NCBI GenBank assembly: GCA_035308145.1
Contig: DATGHD010000016.1
Coordinates: forward strand, 1-20,744
Direction: 5' to 3'
Length of the DNA stretch: 20,744 nt
Source: Roseiarcus sp035308145
GTDB lineage: Bacteria; Pseudomonadota; Alphaproteobacteria; Rhizobiales; Beijerinckiaceae
Below the pieces are notes generated by a model, which was not told the origin of the DNA, made no database searches, and saw only the letters and a program-made list of their open reading frames with translations. Below are positions 8,079-14,919 of the stretch, piece by piece; position 1 is the stretch's first letter, and every line of letters starts with the position of its first letter. A program made the translations under genes and the position numbers.

Positions 8079-8422
8079 AAGTCACTCCCGATTGTGATCG
8101 ACGACAAAAGTGTGACACAGCCGCTTGGCGATTCAAGGCTTAACGCCTTGACGCGGTGATCAAATCTTTTGTGCGGGCGGGTCAATTTTCACCAATATGC
8201 GGACGTTTCCTTTCGGAATCGTCACCCAAGTCTTATGACATATCAAGGGCCTAGCTTCGTCGGAAGATCGCCCGGAGCAGAGGCGGCAAGGTCGGCGCCC
8301 TTCACCGTCATCCCCGTCTTCCACCGCCTCTTCTTGCGGCGCGGCTCGCTCGCCCGCATAATTGGAAAATTCCGACGGTCATGGCGCGAGCGGGGCGTCA
8401 ACCGAATCATCGGGCAGGCGGA
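8079..8422. other. Intergenic region between two divergent DUF465 genes
   Basis: A 344-base gap with no convincing gene. It should hold the promoters of both small genes. The inverted repeat TCAAGGC-TTAAC-GCCTTGA at 8133-8151 is the only clear structure; open frames across the right half lack ribosome sites and recognisable sequence. Confidence 0.55.
8133..8151. repeat. Inverted repeat, 7-bp arms, 5-base loop
   Basis: TCAAGGC and GCCTTGA are perfect reverse complements around TTAAC, about 55 bases upstream of the minus-strand DUF465 start. It could be an operator or a small hairpin; there is no T-run that would make it a terminator. Confidence 0.4.
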
Positions 8423-8644
8423 ATGGCGCACCAGGAACTGACGGAAGCCGAGCGCGCGGAAATCCGTCGACAATTGGAGCGTTTGCGCGAGGAGCATCGC
8501 GACCTCGACGCGGCCATCGAGGCTCTTGACCGCGTCGGCGCCGCCGATCGGCTTCAGATGCAGCGTTTGAAGAAGCGCAAGCTGGCGCTGCGCGATCGCT
8601 TGGCCATGTTCGAGGATATGTTGACGCCCGACATCATCGCCTAA
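8423..8644 (+). CDS. Second DUF465/YdcH-like protein
   Basis: A 73-residue charged helical protein with DUF465 character: LERLREEHRDLDAAIEAL, a short linker, then LQMQRLKKRKLALRDRL. It is predicted to be a two-helix hairpin of unknown function. The ATG at 8423 is preceded by AGGCGG; the open frame extends upstream to 8381, but those residues do not fit the family. It lies 104 bases before purE on the same strand and could share a transcript. Confidence 0.82.
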   Translation: MAHQELTEAERAEIRRQLERLREEHRDLDAAIEALDRVGAADRLQMQRLKKRKLALRDRLAMFEDMLTPDIIA

Positions 8645-8682
8645 AGTCGGGTTTAGCGATCTCAAGGGCTGCGCCACCCTGC

Positions 8683-8700
8683 CCCGCCTTGCGCGGCGGG
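8683..8700 (+). repeat. GC-rich hairpin upstream of purE
   Basis: CCCGCC-TTGCGC-GGCGGG forms a perfect 6-bp stem between the DUF465 stop and purE. No T-run follows, so I read it as a leader hairpin or chance structure rather than a terminator. Confidence 0.35.
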
Positions 8701-8748
8701 TCGGCCTGGGCTAACCGCTCGAACCTCGTCCACCCGTTGAGAAGCAAT

Positions 8749-9252
8749 TTGGCGATCTTAAGCAAGCCCGTCGCTGTCATCATGGGCAGCCAGTCCGACT
8801 GGGCGACGATGCGCCACGCGGCCGAGACCCTCGAGCAACTCGAAATCGGCTATGACGCGCGCATCGTCTCAGCGCATCGTACCCCCGACCGGATGGCTGC
8901 TTTCGCCAAGGGCGCTCGCTCGGCGGGCTTTAAAGTCATCATCGCCGGCGCCGGCGGCGCGGCTCACCTGCCGGGCATGACCGCAGCCTTCACCCCGCTT
9001 CCGGTTTTGGGCGTCCCAATCGAGTCGAAGACCCTCTCCGGTCAGGACAGCCTTTTGTCGATCGTGCAAATGCCCGCCGGGGTGCCGGTTGGAACGCTGG
9101 CGATCGGCAAGGCCGGCGCCGTCAACGCAGCCCTTTTGGCGGCGGCGATTCTGGCGCTCGAAGACAAGGCGCTCGCTGCTCGGCTCGACGCCTGGCGCGC
9201 CGCGCGCGCCGAGGCGGTCGCCGAACGGCCGGAGGAGCGCGAAAGCCCGTGA
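8749..9252 (+). CDS. purE: N5-carboxyaminoimidazole ribonucleotide mutase
   Basis: Converts N5-CAIR to CAIR in purine synthesis, working with PurK. The 167-residue class I PurE has VIMGSQSDW at the N-terminus, the phosphate/active-site SAHRTPDR with its catalytic His, AGAGGAAHLPGM and GVPIESKTLSGQDSLLS. No ATG precedes the first strand. I chose the TTG at 8749, which gives MAILSKPVAVIMGS and sits five bases after GAGAAG; a TTG at 8737 is the alternative. The stop overlaps the purK GTG by four bases (GTGA), so the two are translationally coupled. Confidence 0.95.
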   Translation: MAILSKPVAVIMGSQSDWATMRHAAETLEQLEIGYDARIVSAHRTPDRMAAFAKGARSAGFKVIIAGAGGAAHLPGMTAAFTPLPVLGVPIESKTLSGQDSLLSIVQMPAGVPVGTLAIGKAGAVNAALLAAAILALEDKALAARLDAWRAARAEAVAERPEERESP

Positions 9253-10361
9253 CGCTCTCGCCGGGGGCGACGATCGGAATCTTGGGCGCCGGCCAGCTCG
9301 GTCGGATGCTGGCGATGGCGGCGGCGCGCCTCGGTCTGAAGACGCACGTCCTTGCGCCGGAATCCGATGGGCCCGCCTTCGATGTCGCCGGATCGCGAAC
9401 GATCGCCGCCTATAGCGATGAAGCGGCTTTGGCGCGATTTGCTGAATCGGTTGACGTGGTGACGTACGAATTTGAGAATGTTCCTCTCGCTTGCGCCGAA
9501 TTCTTGAGCGAACGGCGCCCCTTAAGACCGAACGCCCGCGCGCTCGCCCTGATGCAAGACCGTCTGCCGGAAAAGAATTTCCTACGCGACATCGGCCTCG
9601 AGACGGCGCCGTATATGCCGGTCGAAGACGCGGGCGCGCTCGCCCGCGCGGTCGCCGCGCTCGGACGCCCCGCGATCTTGAAAACGCGGCGCTTCGGCTA
9701 TGACGGCAAGGGACAGGCCCAGGTGCGGGACGGCTCAAACCTCGGCGCGCTTTATCGCGCCCTCGGCGACGAGCCCAAAATTCTCGAAGGTTTCGTTCGT
9801 TTCGAGCGCGAGGTCTCGGCGATCGCCGCGCGTGGCCTCACCGGCGAGTTCGCCGCCTTCGATCTCTGCGAGAATGAGCATGAGCGCCATATTCTGGCGC
9901 GAACGCAGGTTCCGGCCGCGGTCGCGCGCGCCACGGAATTGGAGGCGAGAGCGCTCGCCCGACAGGTCGTCGACGCGCTGGATTACGTGGGCGTGCTCGC
10001 CGTCGAAATGTTCGTCGTCAAGAGCCAGGGCGGCGAAAGGCTGGTCGTCAACGAGATCGCGCCGCGCGTCCATAATTCGGGGCACTGGACGATCGACGGC
10101 GCCGAGACGTCGCAATTCGAGCAACATATCCGCGCCATCGCCGGTTGGCCGCTCGGCCCGACGACGCGTCGCGGGACGATCGAGATGCGCAACCTGATCG
10201 GCCAAGAGGCGAACCGCTGGCGGGAAATTCTCGCCGATCCGACCTTGCATCTGCATCTCTATGGGAAAATTGAAAACCGGCCGGGACGTAAGATGGGCCA
10301 TACGACGCGGATTTTGCCAGCGGGCGAAAACGAGCGCGCTTCGCCTGCTCCCGACGCTTGA
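9249..10361 (+). CDS. purK: N5-carboxyaminoimidazole ribonucleotide synthase
   Basis: An ATP-grasp enzyme that makes N5-CAIR from AIR, ATP and bicarbonate, the substrate for PurE. It is 370 residues, full length. The N-terminal Rossmann-like segment IGILGAGQLGRMLAMAAARL, the VTYEFENVP stretch, the ATP-grasp KTRRFGYDGKGQ, and the C-terminal EIAPRVHNSGHWTIDGAETS with its metal ligands are all present. The GTG start lies within the purE stop (GTGA). The gene converges with the PDZ-protein gene 49 bases later. Confidence 0.96.
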   Translation: MTLSPGATIGILGAGQLGRMLAMAAARLGLKTHVLAPESDGPAFDVAGSRTIAAYSDEAALARFAESVDVVTYEFENVPLACAEFLSERRPLRPNARALALMQDRLPEKNFLRDIGLETAPYMPVEDAGALARAVAALGRPAILKTRRFGYDGKGQAQVRDGSNLGALYRALGDEPKILEGFVRFEREVSAIAARGLTGEFAAFDLCENEHERHILARTQVPAAVARATELEARALARQVVDALDYVGVLAVEMFVVKSQGGERLVVNEIAPRVHNSGHWTIDGAETSQFEQHIRAIAGWPLGPTTRRGTIEMRNLIGQEANRWREILADPTLHLHLYGKIENRPGRKMGHTTRILPAGENERASPAPDA

Positions 10362-10410
10362 CTTGATCAGCCAGCGCCGCGGCGCTCGCGAATACTATAC
10401 GCGATATCCG

Positions 10411-10863
10411 TCACTCGCAGTCTGGGTCTAACGCACACGGCATAAGAACTAGCCTCGGTTCCCAATGAGCAAGTCCGAGCACCAGCTCATGCTCCGCTAT
10501 ACCGTACGGCGTCGATGGTTCTATGCGACGCAGGGCGACGTGCAGCCGTAGGCGCCGGCGCCCCCGATAAAGATCGATCGTCATTGGACGTCCGCCACTG
10601 GCCACTACTTCTGAATCAAGATCGGAGTAGCTGTGGACCGCCCTGGCATTGATACTGACGACAACGTCGCCAGGCCTAATTCCAGCGCTTGCCGCGGCAG
10701 TGTCCGGAACCACCTCCGTGACCGTTACTCCTGTTCCGGCCCATTGTTGTTGATCGGGCTCTTGATAAAAGGGCCTCACGTACCGGTCAGCGGCGCCTGC
10801 CGCGGTCGTGCCTAACGCCAGGGTGGCAAGGAGAATCCGCAAAGCCATATTCATGGCAAACAT
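10411..10863 (-). CDS. Exported PDZ-domain protein
   Basis: A 150-residue exported protein: a signal peptide (hydrophobic ALRILLATLALGTTAAGA, likely cleaved after about residue 24), then one PDZ domain at roughly residues 40-115. The carboxylate-binding loop is near GTGVTVTEV, and the family's AGIRPGDVVVSINARAV is clear. There is no protease domain, so it is probably a periplasmic substrate- or partner-binding protein rather than a DegP-type enzyme. The end carries two cysteines (PCALDPDCE) that could form a disulfide. The start is the ATG at 10863 or 10854. GC looks lower than in purK and rpsU, which suggests acquisition. No operon partner is visible. Confidence 0.75.
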   Translation of the reverse strand: MFAMNMALRILLATLALGTTAAGAADRYVRPFYQEPDQQQWAGTGVTVTEVVPDTAAASAGIRPGDVVVSINARAVHSYSDLDSEVVASGGRPMTIDLYRGRRRLRLHVALRRIEPSTPYGIAEHELVLGLAHWEPRLVLMPCALDPDCE

Positions 10864-11118
10864 CCATCTAATGTTGCCGACCTCACACTTTCTTTTAGTT
10901 ACGGGCTGGTCCAATCAATCGACCGCACGGGGCGGAGCCCAGGCGATTTTCGCGGTGGATTCGAGCGCGGGGGGCGCCGCGGGATGAGACGTCTCCATCT
11001 ATCGGATTTCGGGCCTGGCAATCACGCCCGCCTACAGTGCGACGCAAAGCCCGCCAACCGTCCATCGCGGTCCGCGTTCGAGAAGTCGAGAGCGGTAGAG
11101 GACGGCCAACACAGGCGC

Positions 11119-11138
11119 ACGCAAAAAAAGGCTTGCGT
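11119..11138. repeat. Inverted repeat ACGCAA/TTGCGT
   Basis: Perfect 6-base arms flank an A-rich loop (AAAAAGGC). It is short enough to be chance, but it lies in the same gene-free region as a longer repeat. Confidence 0.3.
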
Positions 11139-11207
11139 CTTGGCTGGACCTTCTTTCCAAAGATCGCAGAAATTCAAACGGCCCTGGACAATGGCGCGGG
11201 GCTCTGG

Positions 11208-11234
11208 TAAACGCGCGCCGGTTTCGCGCGTTTA
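11208..11234. repeat. Perfect 10-bp inverted repeat upstream of rpsU
   Basis: TAAACGCGCG-CCGGTTT-CGCGCGTTTA has perfect 10-base arms and a 7-base loop, ending 78 bases before the rpsU GTG. As RNA it would be a very stable hairpin. The right arm ends in TTTA but no proper T-run follows. It could be a leader structure, the end of a small RNA, or an operator. Confidence 0.5.
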
Positions 11235-11312
11235 TGTGCGCGGAGCCGCATTTTCACATTTGCAGCTCTTCGCCCAGCAGGCCTTTAAGAGGCCCCGAAC
11301 ATAGGATCGCTC

Positions 11313-11555
11313 GTGCAAGTTCTCGTCCGCGACAACAATGTCGATCAGGCCCTCAAAGCGCTGAAGAAGAAGATGCAGCGCGAGGGCATTTTCAGAGAGA
11401 TGAAGTTGCGCGGTCATTACGAAAAGCCTTCCGAAAAGCGCGCGAGAGAGAAGGCCGAGGCGGTGCGCCGGGCCCGCAAGCTCGCTCGCAAGAAGCTGCA
11501 GCGCGAGGGCCTTCTTCCCACCAAGCCGAAGCCCGCGCCGGGCGCCCCGCGCTGA
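11313..11555 (+). CDS. rpsU: 30S ribosomal protein S21
   Basis: The 80-residue ribosomal protein S21, part of the 30S platform near the 16S rRNA 3' end and important for initiation. The opening MQVLVRDNNVDQALKALKKK and the basic middle (REMKLRGHYEKPSEKRAREK) are diagnostic. The C-terminus is extended and basic, ending in a Pro/Ala tail as is usual in alphaproteobacteria. The start is a GTG at 11313 with AGGAT about nine bases upstream. It is transcribed alone and followed by hairpins that look like terminators. Confidence 0.96.
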   Translation: MQVLVRDNNVDQALKALKKKMQREGIFREMKLRGHYEKPSEKRAREKAEAVRRARKLARKKLQREGLLPTKPKPAPGAPR

Positions 11556-11598
11556 CCAGCGGCGCGTTCGCGCCGCGCTGGCTCTTAAGTTTTGTTCC

Positions 11599-11641
11599 AT
11601 GGCCGCGAGCCCTTTGAGGGGCCGCGGCCATTGTCGTTTCT
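11599..11641 (+). terminator. Likely rpsU terminator hairpin
   Basis: ATGGCCGCG and CGCGGCCAT are perfect 9-base arms with further pairing inside (GCCC/GGGC), followed by the T-rich TTGTCGTTTCT. It lies 43 bases after the rpsU stop. The T-run is interrupted, but the stem is strong. Confidence 0.65.
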
Positions 11642-11650
11642 GACCCTCAG

Positions 11651-11687
11651 CCGCGGCGCGCGACGCGCGGCGGTTTATAGTTTATTT
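11651..11687 (+). terminator. Second terminator-like hairpin
   Basis: An imperfect GC stem built on GCGCG-CGA-CGCGC, extended by CCGC/GCGG, is followed by TTTATAGTTTATTT. It may back up the first hairpin or end transcription before the TPR lipoprotein gene. Confidence 0.4.
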
Positions 11688-11758
11688 AGCCTCTTTGAAG
11701 ACAAAGTCGGGGCGCTTAGAGAATCGGCTGAAGCCCGATTGGGAACGGAACTTTGGAT

Positions 11759-12604
11759 ATGGCGAGACGTGGCGGTTCCGTTCTGCGCTTGATCGCAATC
11801 GCCTTTGGCTCCGCCGCCCTTGCCGGGTGCAACTCCCTTGGCGGGATGGGCGCGCCGCCCGACGCCCATGTCGCGGAAGTCGAGCCGGACCAGACCGGCG
11901 CGAGCGCGGCCAACATCGCCTCGCTGAGCGATGTCATCCAGCGCAATCCCAATGACTCGGCCGCCTACAACACGCGCGGCGCCGCCTATGCGCGATCGGG
12001 TCGCTACCAGAGCGCCATCGACGACTTTTCAAAGGCCGTGCAGATCGATCCGAATTTCGCCGCCGCCTATGTCAATCGCGCGCTCGCCTATCGCCAGATC
12101 AAGAAAGAGAATTTGGCGCTCGCCGACTTCAACCAGGCGCTCGCGGTCAATCCCAATCATGCGGCGGCCTATCTCGGCAGGGCCAATTTGCTGCGCTCGC
12201 AGGGACATTTGCAGGAAGCGCTCGCCGATCTCGACCAGGCGATTCGCCTCAATCCGGAAGGCGCGCAAGCTTTTCATGCAAGGGGGTTGATCTACCAGCT
12301 TCAGGGCGACAACGCTCAGGCGATCACCGATTTCAACAACGCGATCGACCGCGACCCCTTCGCCGGCGCGCCTTACCAGGCGCGCGGCCAAAGCTATCTC
12401 GCGACCGGCAAATATGACGCGGCGATCGAGGATTTCAACGCCGCGCTCAATGTCGACGCCCATAACGCCGACGCCTGGGCCAGTCTCGGTATCGCCTATG
12501 AGAAGCAGGGCAACAAGGCGAAGGCCGTCGAATCCTATGGGCGGGCCATCAGCGTCGACAAGAACAACGAGATGGCGCGCGAAGGCCTCGACCGCCTGCG
12601 CTGA
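11759..12604 (+). CDS. TPR-repeat lipoprotein (NlpI-like)
   Basis: A 281-residue lipoprotein made almost wholly of tetratricopeptide repeats. A basic N-terminus and hydrophobic stretch lead to the lipobox LAGC (C24), so it should be lipidated and membrane-anchored. After a linker, six consecutive 34-residue TPR units run from about residue 58 to the end, with the usual A-Y-x-x-R-G and A-I-x-D-F-x-x-A-I-x-x-D-P pattern. It is likely a protein-protein scaffold in the periplasm, like NlpI, which tunes peptidoglycan hydrolases; that parallel is inferred. The ATG at 11759 gives the best signal peptide; a TTG two codons earlier is possible. It precedes a divergent polysaccharide deacetylase gene by 115 bases. 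Confidence 0.85.
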   Translation: MARRGGSVLRLIAIAFGSAALAGCNSLGGMGAPPDAHVAEVEPDQTGASAANIASLSDVIQRNPNDSAAYNTRGAAYARSGRYQSAIDDFSKAVQIDPNFAAAYVNRALAYRQIKKENLALADFNQALAVNPNHAAAYLGRANLLRSQGHLQEALADLDQAIRLNPEGAQAFHARGLIYQLQGDNAQAITDFNNAIDRDPFAGAPYQARGQSYLATGKYDAAIEDFNAALNVDAHNADAWASLGIAYEKQGNKAKAVESYGRAISVDKNNEMAREGLDRLR

Positions 12605-12719
12605 CTAAAGAGGGCGGCGGAAAACCGCGGCTGCTTATGGCGTCGTGCGCGCGCCGCGCCGTCGGCGTAATATGCTGATTCGCAGGGGGCGTTTGGCGGC
12701 GCGGCGGCCGAAGGCGACG

Positions 12720-13934
12720 ATGGCTAGTTTTGACGAAGGCGACGAACTCAATCGGCCGCTCGGCTTGGCTCGTCCTTCGTCGCGCCAGCCTATTCCCTAT
12801 CACCATCTCGCCCTCGCCGGCTGCGGCGTGCTGGTCGTCGGATTGATCGCGTTTCTGATCGAGACGGACGACAGGATGGGCGGCGAGCCCTATGCCGTGG
12901 CGGCGATCGAAAAAGAGCCTACGGCGCCTGTCGTGGCAGCCGCCGATCGTGTCGCGGCGTCGCAAGTCGCTCCGGGCCAGACGGGCGGACGGCTCGCAGC
13001 CAGCGAGGTCGAAGCCCAGAGCGGCGTCAAGGTCGTGCGCGCCGGCAATGCGCCGCCGCCCGGCGCTGTCATCATCGAGGTGCCGGATGCGATCGGCCTG
13101 CATTTGGATCCCGCGCCCGATCCGCGGCTCATTGAGAAATCGCGATTCGGCCTTCTGCCGCGCATCGGCGCGGACGGCGCAAGGCCGGCGGAGGTCTATG
13201 CGCGTCCGGCGATGATCCCCGCAAAGCTCAAGAGCGCGCCACGCGTCGCCCTCGTCGTCGGCGGTCTGGGCCTCAGCGAGCAAGGCACGGCGAGCGCCAT
13301 CGCGCAATTGCCCGGCGCCGTGTCGCTCGGATTCGCTCCCTATGGGGCGCGGCTCAGCGACGATGTCGCGGCTGCGCGGGACGCCGGTCATGAAACGCTG
13401 TTGCAATTGCCGATGGAGCCTTTCGATTACCCCAGCGACAATCCTGGGCCGCACACGTTGCTGACTTCGGCGAGCGAATCGCAAACCCTTGACGACCTGC
13501 ATTGGCTGATGAGCCGTTTTCAAGTCTACGCCGGGGTGACCAATTTCCTCGGCGGAAAATTCACCGCCAGCGAAGCCGCGCTTTCGCCGGTGTTGCGCGA
13601 TTTGGCGGCGCGCGGCCTCTTCTATGTCGACGACGGCGCCTCGCCGCGCAGCCTTGCCCGCAGCGACGCCGCCGCGGTCAAACTGCCGGCGGCGACCGCC
13701 GATGTTGTCATAGACGCCGTGCAAAAGCCGCAGGCCATCGACGACGCGCTAACCCGGCTCGAGGCGGCGGCGCGGGCCAATGGATCGGCGGTCGGCGTCG
13801 CCACCGCCCTGCCGCTCAGCGTCGAGCATATTGCTCGGTGGGCGCGCGGGCTCGAGGCGCACGGCCTTGCCTTGACGCCGGTCTCAGCGATAGTGACGCG
13901 CGGCCCGGGCCAGGCCGCTCAAGCGGTCCCTTGA
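12720..13934 (+). CDS. Divergent polysaccharide deacetylase family protein
   Basis: A 404-residue envelope protein: a cytoplasmic N-terminus, one membrane anchor at about residues 29-48, an Ala/Pro-rich periplasmic linker, then a divergent polysaccharide deacetylase domain (PF04748-like) from about 174. The domain is recognised by PRVALVVGGLGLSEQG, LLQLPMEPFDYP, NPGPHTLLT, GVTNFLGGKFTA and GLFYVDDG. Where many relatives have an Asp-Asp pair for metal, this protein has Gly-Gly (residues 181-182), so enzyme activity is doubtful. In many Rhizobiales this gene sits between ctpA and rppH with an envC-type gene; only rppH is here. I chose the ATG at 12720 (GAAGG nearby); an ATG at 12672 is also possible. 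It likely has a cell-wall role. Confidence 0.85.
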   Translation: MASFDEGDELNRPLGLARPSSRQPIPYHHLALAGCGVLVVGLIAFLIETDDRMGGEPYAVAAIEKEPTAPVVAAADRVAASQVAPGQTGGRLAASEVEAQSGVKVVRAGNAPPPGAVIIEVPDAIGLHLDPAPDPRLIEKSRFGLLPRIGADGARPAEVYARPAMIPAKLKSAPRVALVVGGLGLSEQGTASAIAQLPGAVSLGFAPYGARLSDDVAAARDAGHETLLQLPMEPFDYPSDNPGPHTLLTSASESQTLDDLHWLMSRFQVYAGVTNFLGGKFTASEAALSPVLRDLAARGLFYVDDGASPRSLARSDAAAVKLPAATADVVIDAVQKPQAIDDALTRLEAAARANGSAVGVATALPLSVEHIARWARGLEAHGLALTPVSAIVTRGPGQAAQAVP

Positions 13935-13960
13935 GGCCGCGACGGGGGGCGTTGACATCA

Positions 13961-14494
13961 ATGACCTTCGAGGACCTTCCCTATCGGCCGAGCGTCGGCG
14001 TCGTGCTCTTCAACCGCGCCGGCAAGGTTTTCCTCGGCCGCCGCAAGAGGCGCCGCGCCGCCAAGGGCGTCCCCGGCCACGAATGGCAGATGCCGCAAGG
14101 CGGCATCGACAAGGGCGAGGCGCCGCAGGCGGCGGCGCGGCGCGAGCTCCACGAGGAGACCAATGTCGTCAGCGTCTCCTTACTCGCCGAGGCGCCCCGT
14201 TGGCTGAGCTATGAGTTGCCGCCCGATGTTGCGGCCAACCGGTGGCGCGGCCGCTATCGCGGCCAAAGGCAGAAATGGTTCGCCTTTCGATTTGAAGGAC
14301 AAGACAGCGAGATCGACATCGAACGGCCCGCCAATGGCGCGCATGCGCCGGAATTCGACGCCTGGCGCTGGGAAGACATCGAAGCGCTTCCCGCCCTCGT
14401 TATTCCCTTCAAACGCGACGTCTATGAAGCCGTCGTCGCAACGTTCAGGCCCCTCGCCGAGAGCCCTTCCTTTGATGGCCCTCAGCGAGCCTAG
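13961..14494 (+). CDS. rppH: RNA pyrophosphohydrolase (Nudix)
   Basis: Removes pyrophosphate from the 5' triphosphate end of RNAs, which opens them to RNase E; relatives also cleave dinucleoside polyphosphates. The 177-residue protein carries a full Nudix box at residues 47-69 (G-x5-E-x7-REL-x-EE), with the family's WQMPQGGID lead-in and the C-terminal FDAWRWEDIEALPALVIPFKRDVY typical of RppH. The ATG at 13961 follows the deacetylase-like gene by 26 bases, with GGGGGG about 11 bases upstream, so the two are likely co-transcribed. Its TAG stop lies inside the CTAG that also encodes the stop of the convergent zeta-subunit gene. Confidence 0.93.
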   Translation: MTFEDLPYRPSVGVVLFNRAGKVFLGRRKRRRAAKGVPGHEWQMPQGGIDKGEAPQAAARRELHEETNVVSVSLLAEAPRWLSYELPPDVAANRWRGRYRGQRQKWFAFRFEGQDSEIDIERPANGAHAPEFDAWRWEDIEALPALVIPFKRDVYEAVVATFRPLAESPSFDGPQRA

Positions 14495-14814
14495 CGGCCG
14501 GCGGCGATCTCCGAGCGCGCCTCGGCCAGCGCCTCGTCCATCTTGCGGCGAATGCGATGGTCGGAAATCTCGACGGAGGCGCCTTTGAAGTCGGCGCGCA
14601 GGCTTTCGAACAAGGCCTGATCATCGGCGTGTTCGACCTGGGCGGCGACCAACGACCTGGCGTGGGTCTCGGCGTCCGCGCCGGTCTTGCCAATGAGCTC
14701 GGCCGCCCAGAGGCCGAGGAGCTTGGTTCGCCTCGCTTTGGCTTTGAAGTTCAACGCTTCATCGACGGCGAAGCGTTTTTCGAATCCCTCTTCGCGCTCT
14801 TCAAACGCGCCCAT
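14491..14814 (-). CDS. F1-ATPase inhibitor zeta subunit (DUF1476)
   Basis: A 107-residue soluble, mostly helical protein of the DUF1476 family, which in Paracoccus denitrificans is the zeta subunit that inhibits ATP hydrolysis by the F1Fo-ATP synthase. The opening MGAFEEREEGFEKRFAVDE corresponds to the inhibitory N-terminal region, followed by the KARRTKLLGLWAAELIGKTG helix and the DHRIRRKMDEALAEAR end. The start is the ATG at 14814, with GGAGG six bases before; the longer open frame lacks family sequence. It converges on rppH with a four-base overlap and diverges from the oligopeptide-binding gene, and it stands apart from any atp operon. The family is sure; inhibitory activity varies among species. 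Confidence 0.92.
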   Translation of the reverse strand: MGAFEEREEGFEKRFAVDEALNFKAKARRTKLLGLWAAELIGKTGADAETHARSLVAAQVEHADDQALFESLRADFKGASVEISDHRIRRKMDEALAEARSEIAAGR

Positions 14815-14919
14815 CAGAACCTCCGGCCTCTCTGCGCTTGGCGCGCGCGGCTTCTTGCGAGTAGCGCGAAGCCGCGACCCAATCTCCTTGCGCTCGCGCT
14901 CGCCATCCTGCTCGCGCCG

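Larger units (their letters stand above)
10864..11312. other. Long intergenic region upstream of rpsU with two inverted repeats
   Basis: A 449-base gap between the divergent PDZ and rpsU genes. A 106-codon open frame (10984-11304) crosses it, but it has no recognisable sequence and no good ribosome site, so I do not call a gene. Two perfect inverted repeats stand out: ACGCAA...TTGCGT at 11119-11138 and a 10-bp pair at 11208-11234. The rpsU promoter and leader, and possibly a small RNA, would lie here. Confidence 0.55.

Noticed and set aside
8169..8441. A 90-codon open frame between the DUF465 genes
   Set aside because: It overlaps the second DUF465 start in another frame and resembles no protein.
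8683..8700. Purine riboswitch before purE
   Set aside because: Only a simple GC hairpin is seen; there is no three-way junction or conserved purine-aptamer core.
10984..11304. A 106-codon open frame upstream of rpsU
   Set aside because: Its composition is mixed, there is no good ribosome site, and an inverted repeat runs through it; more likely leader DNA.
12549..13724. A 391-codon open frame on the minus strand
   Set aside because: It is antisense to the deacetylase-like gene and has no recognisable sequence.
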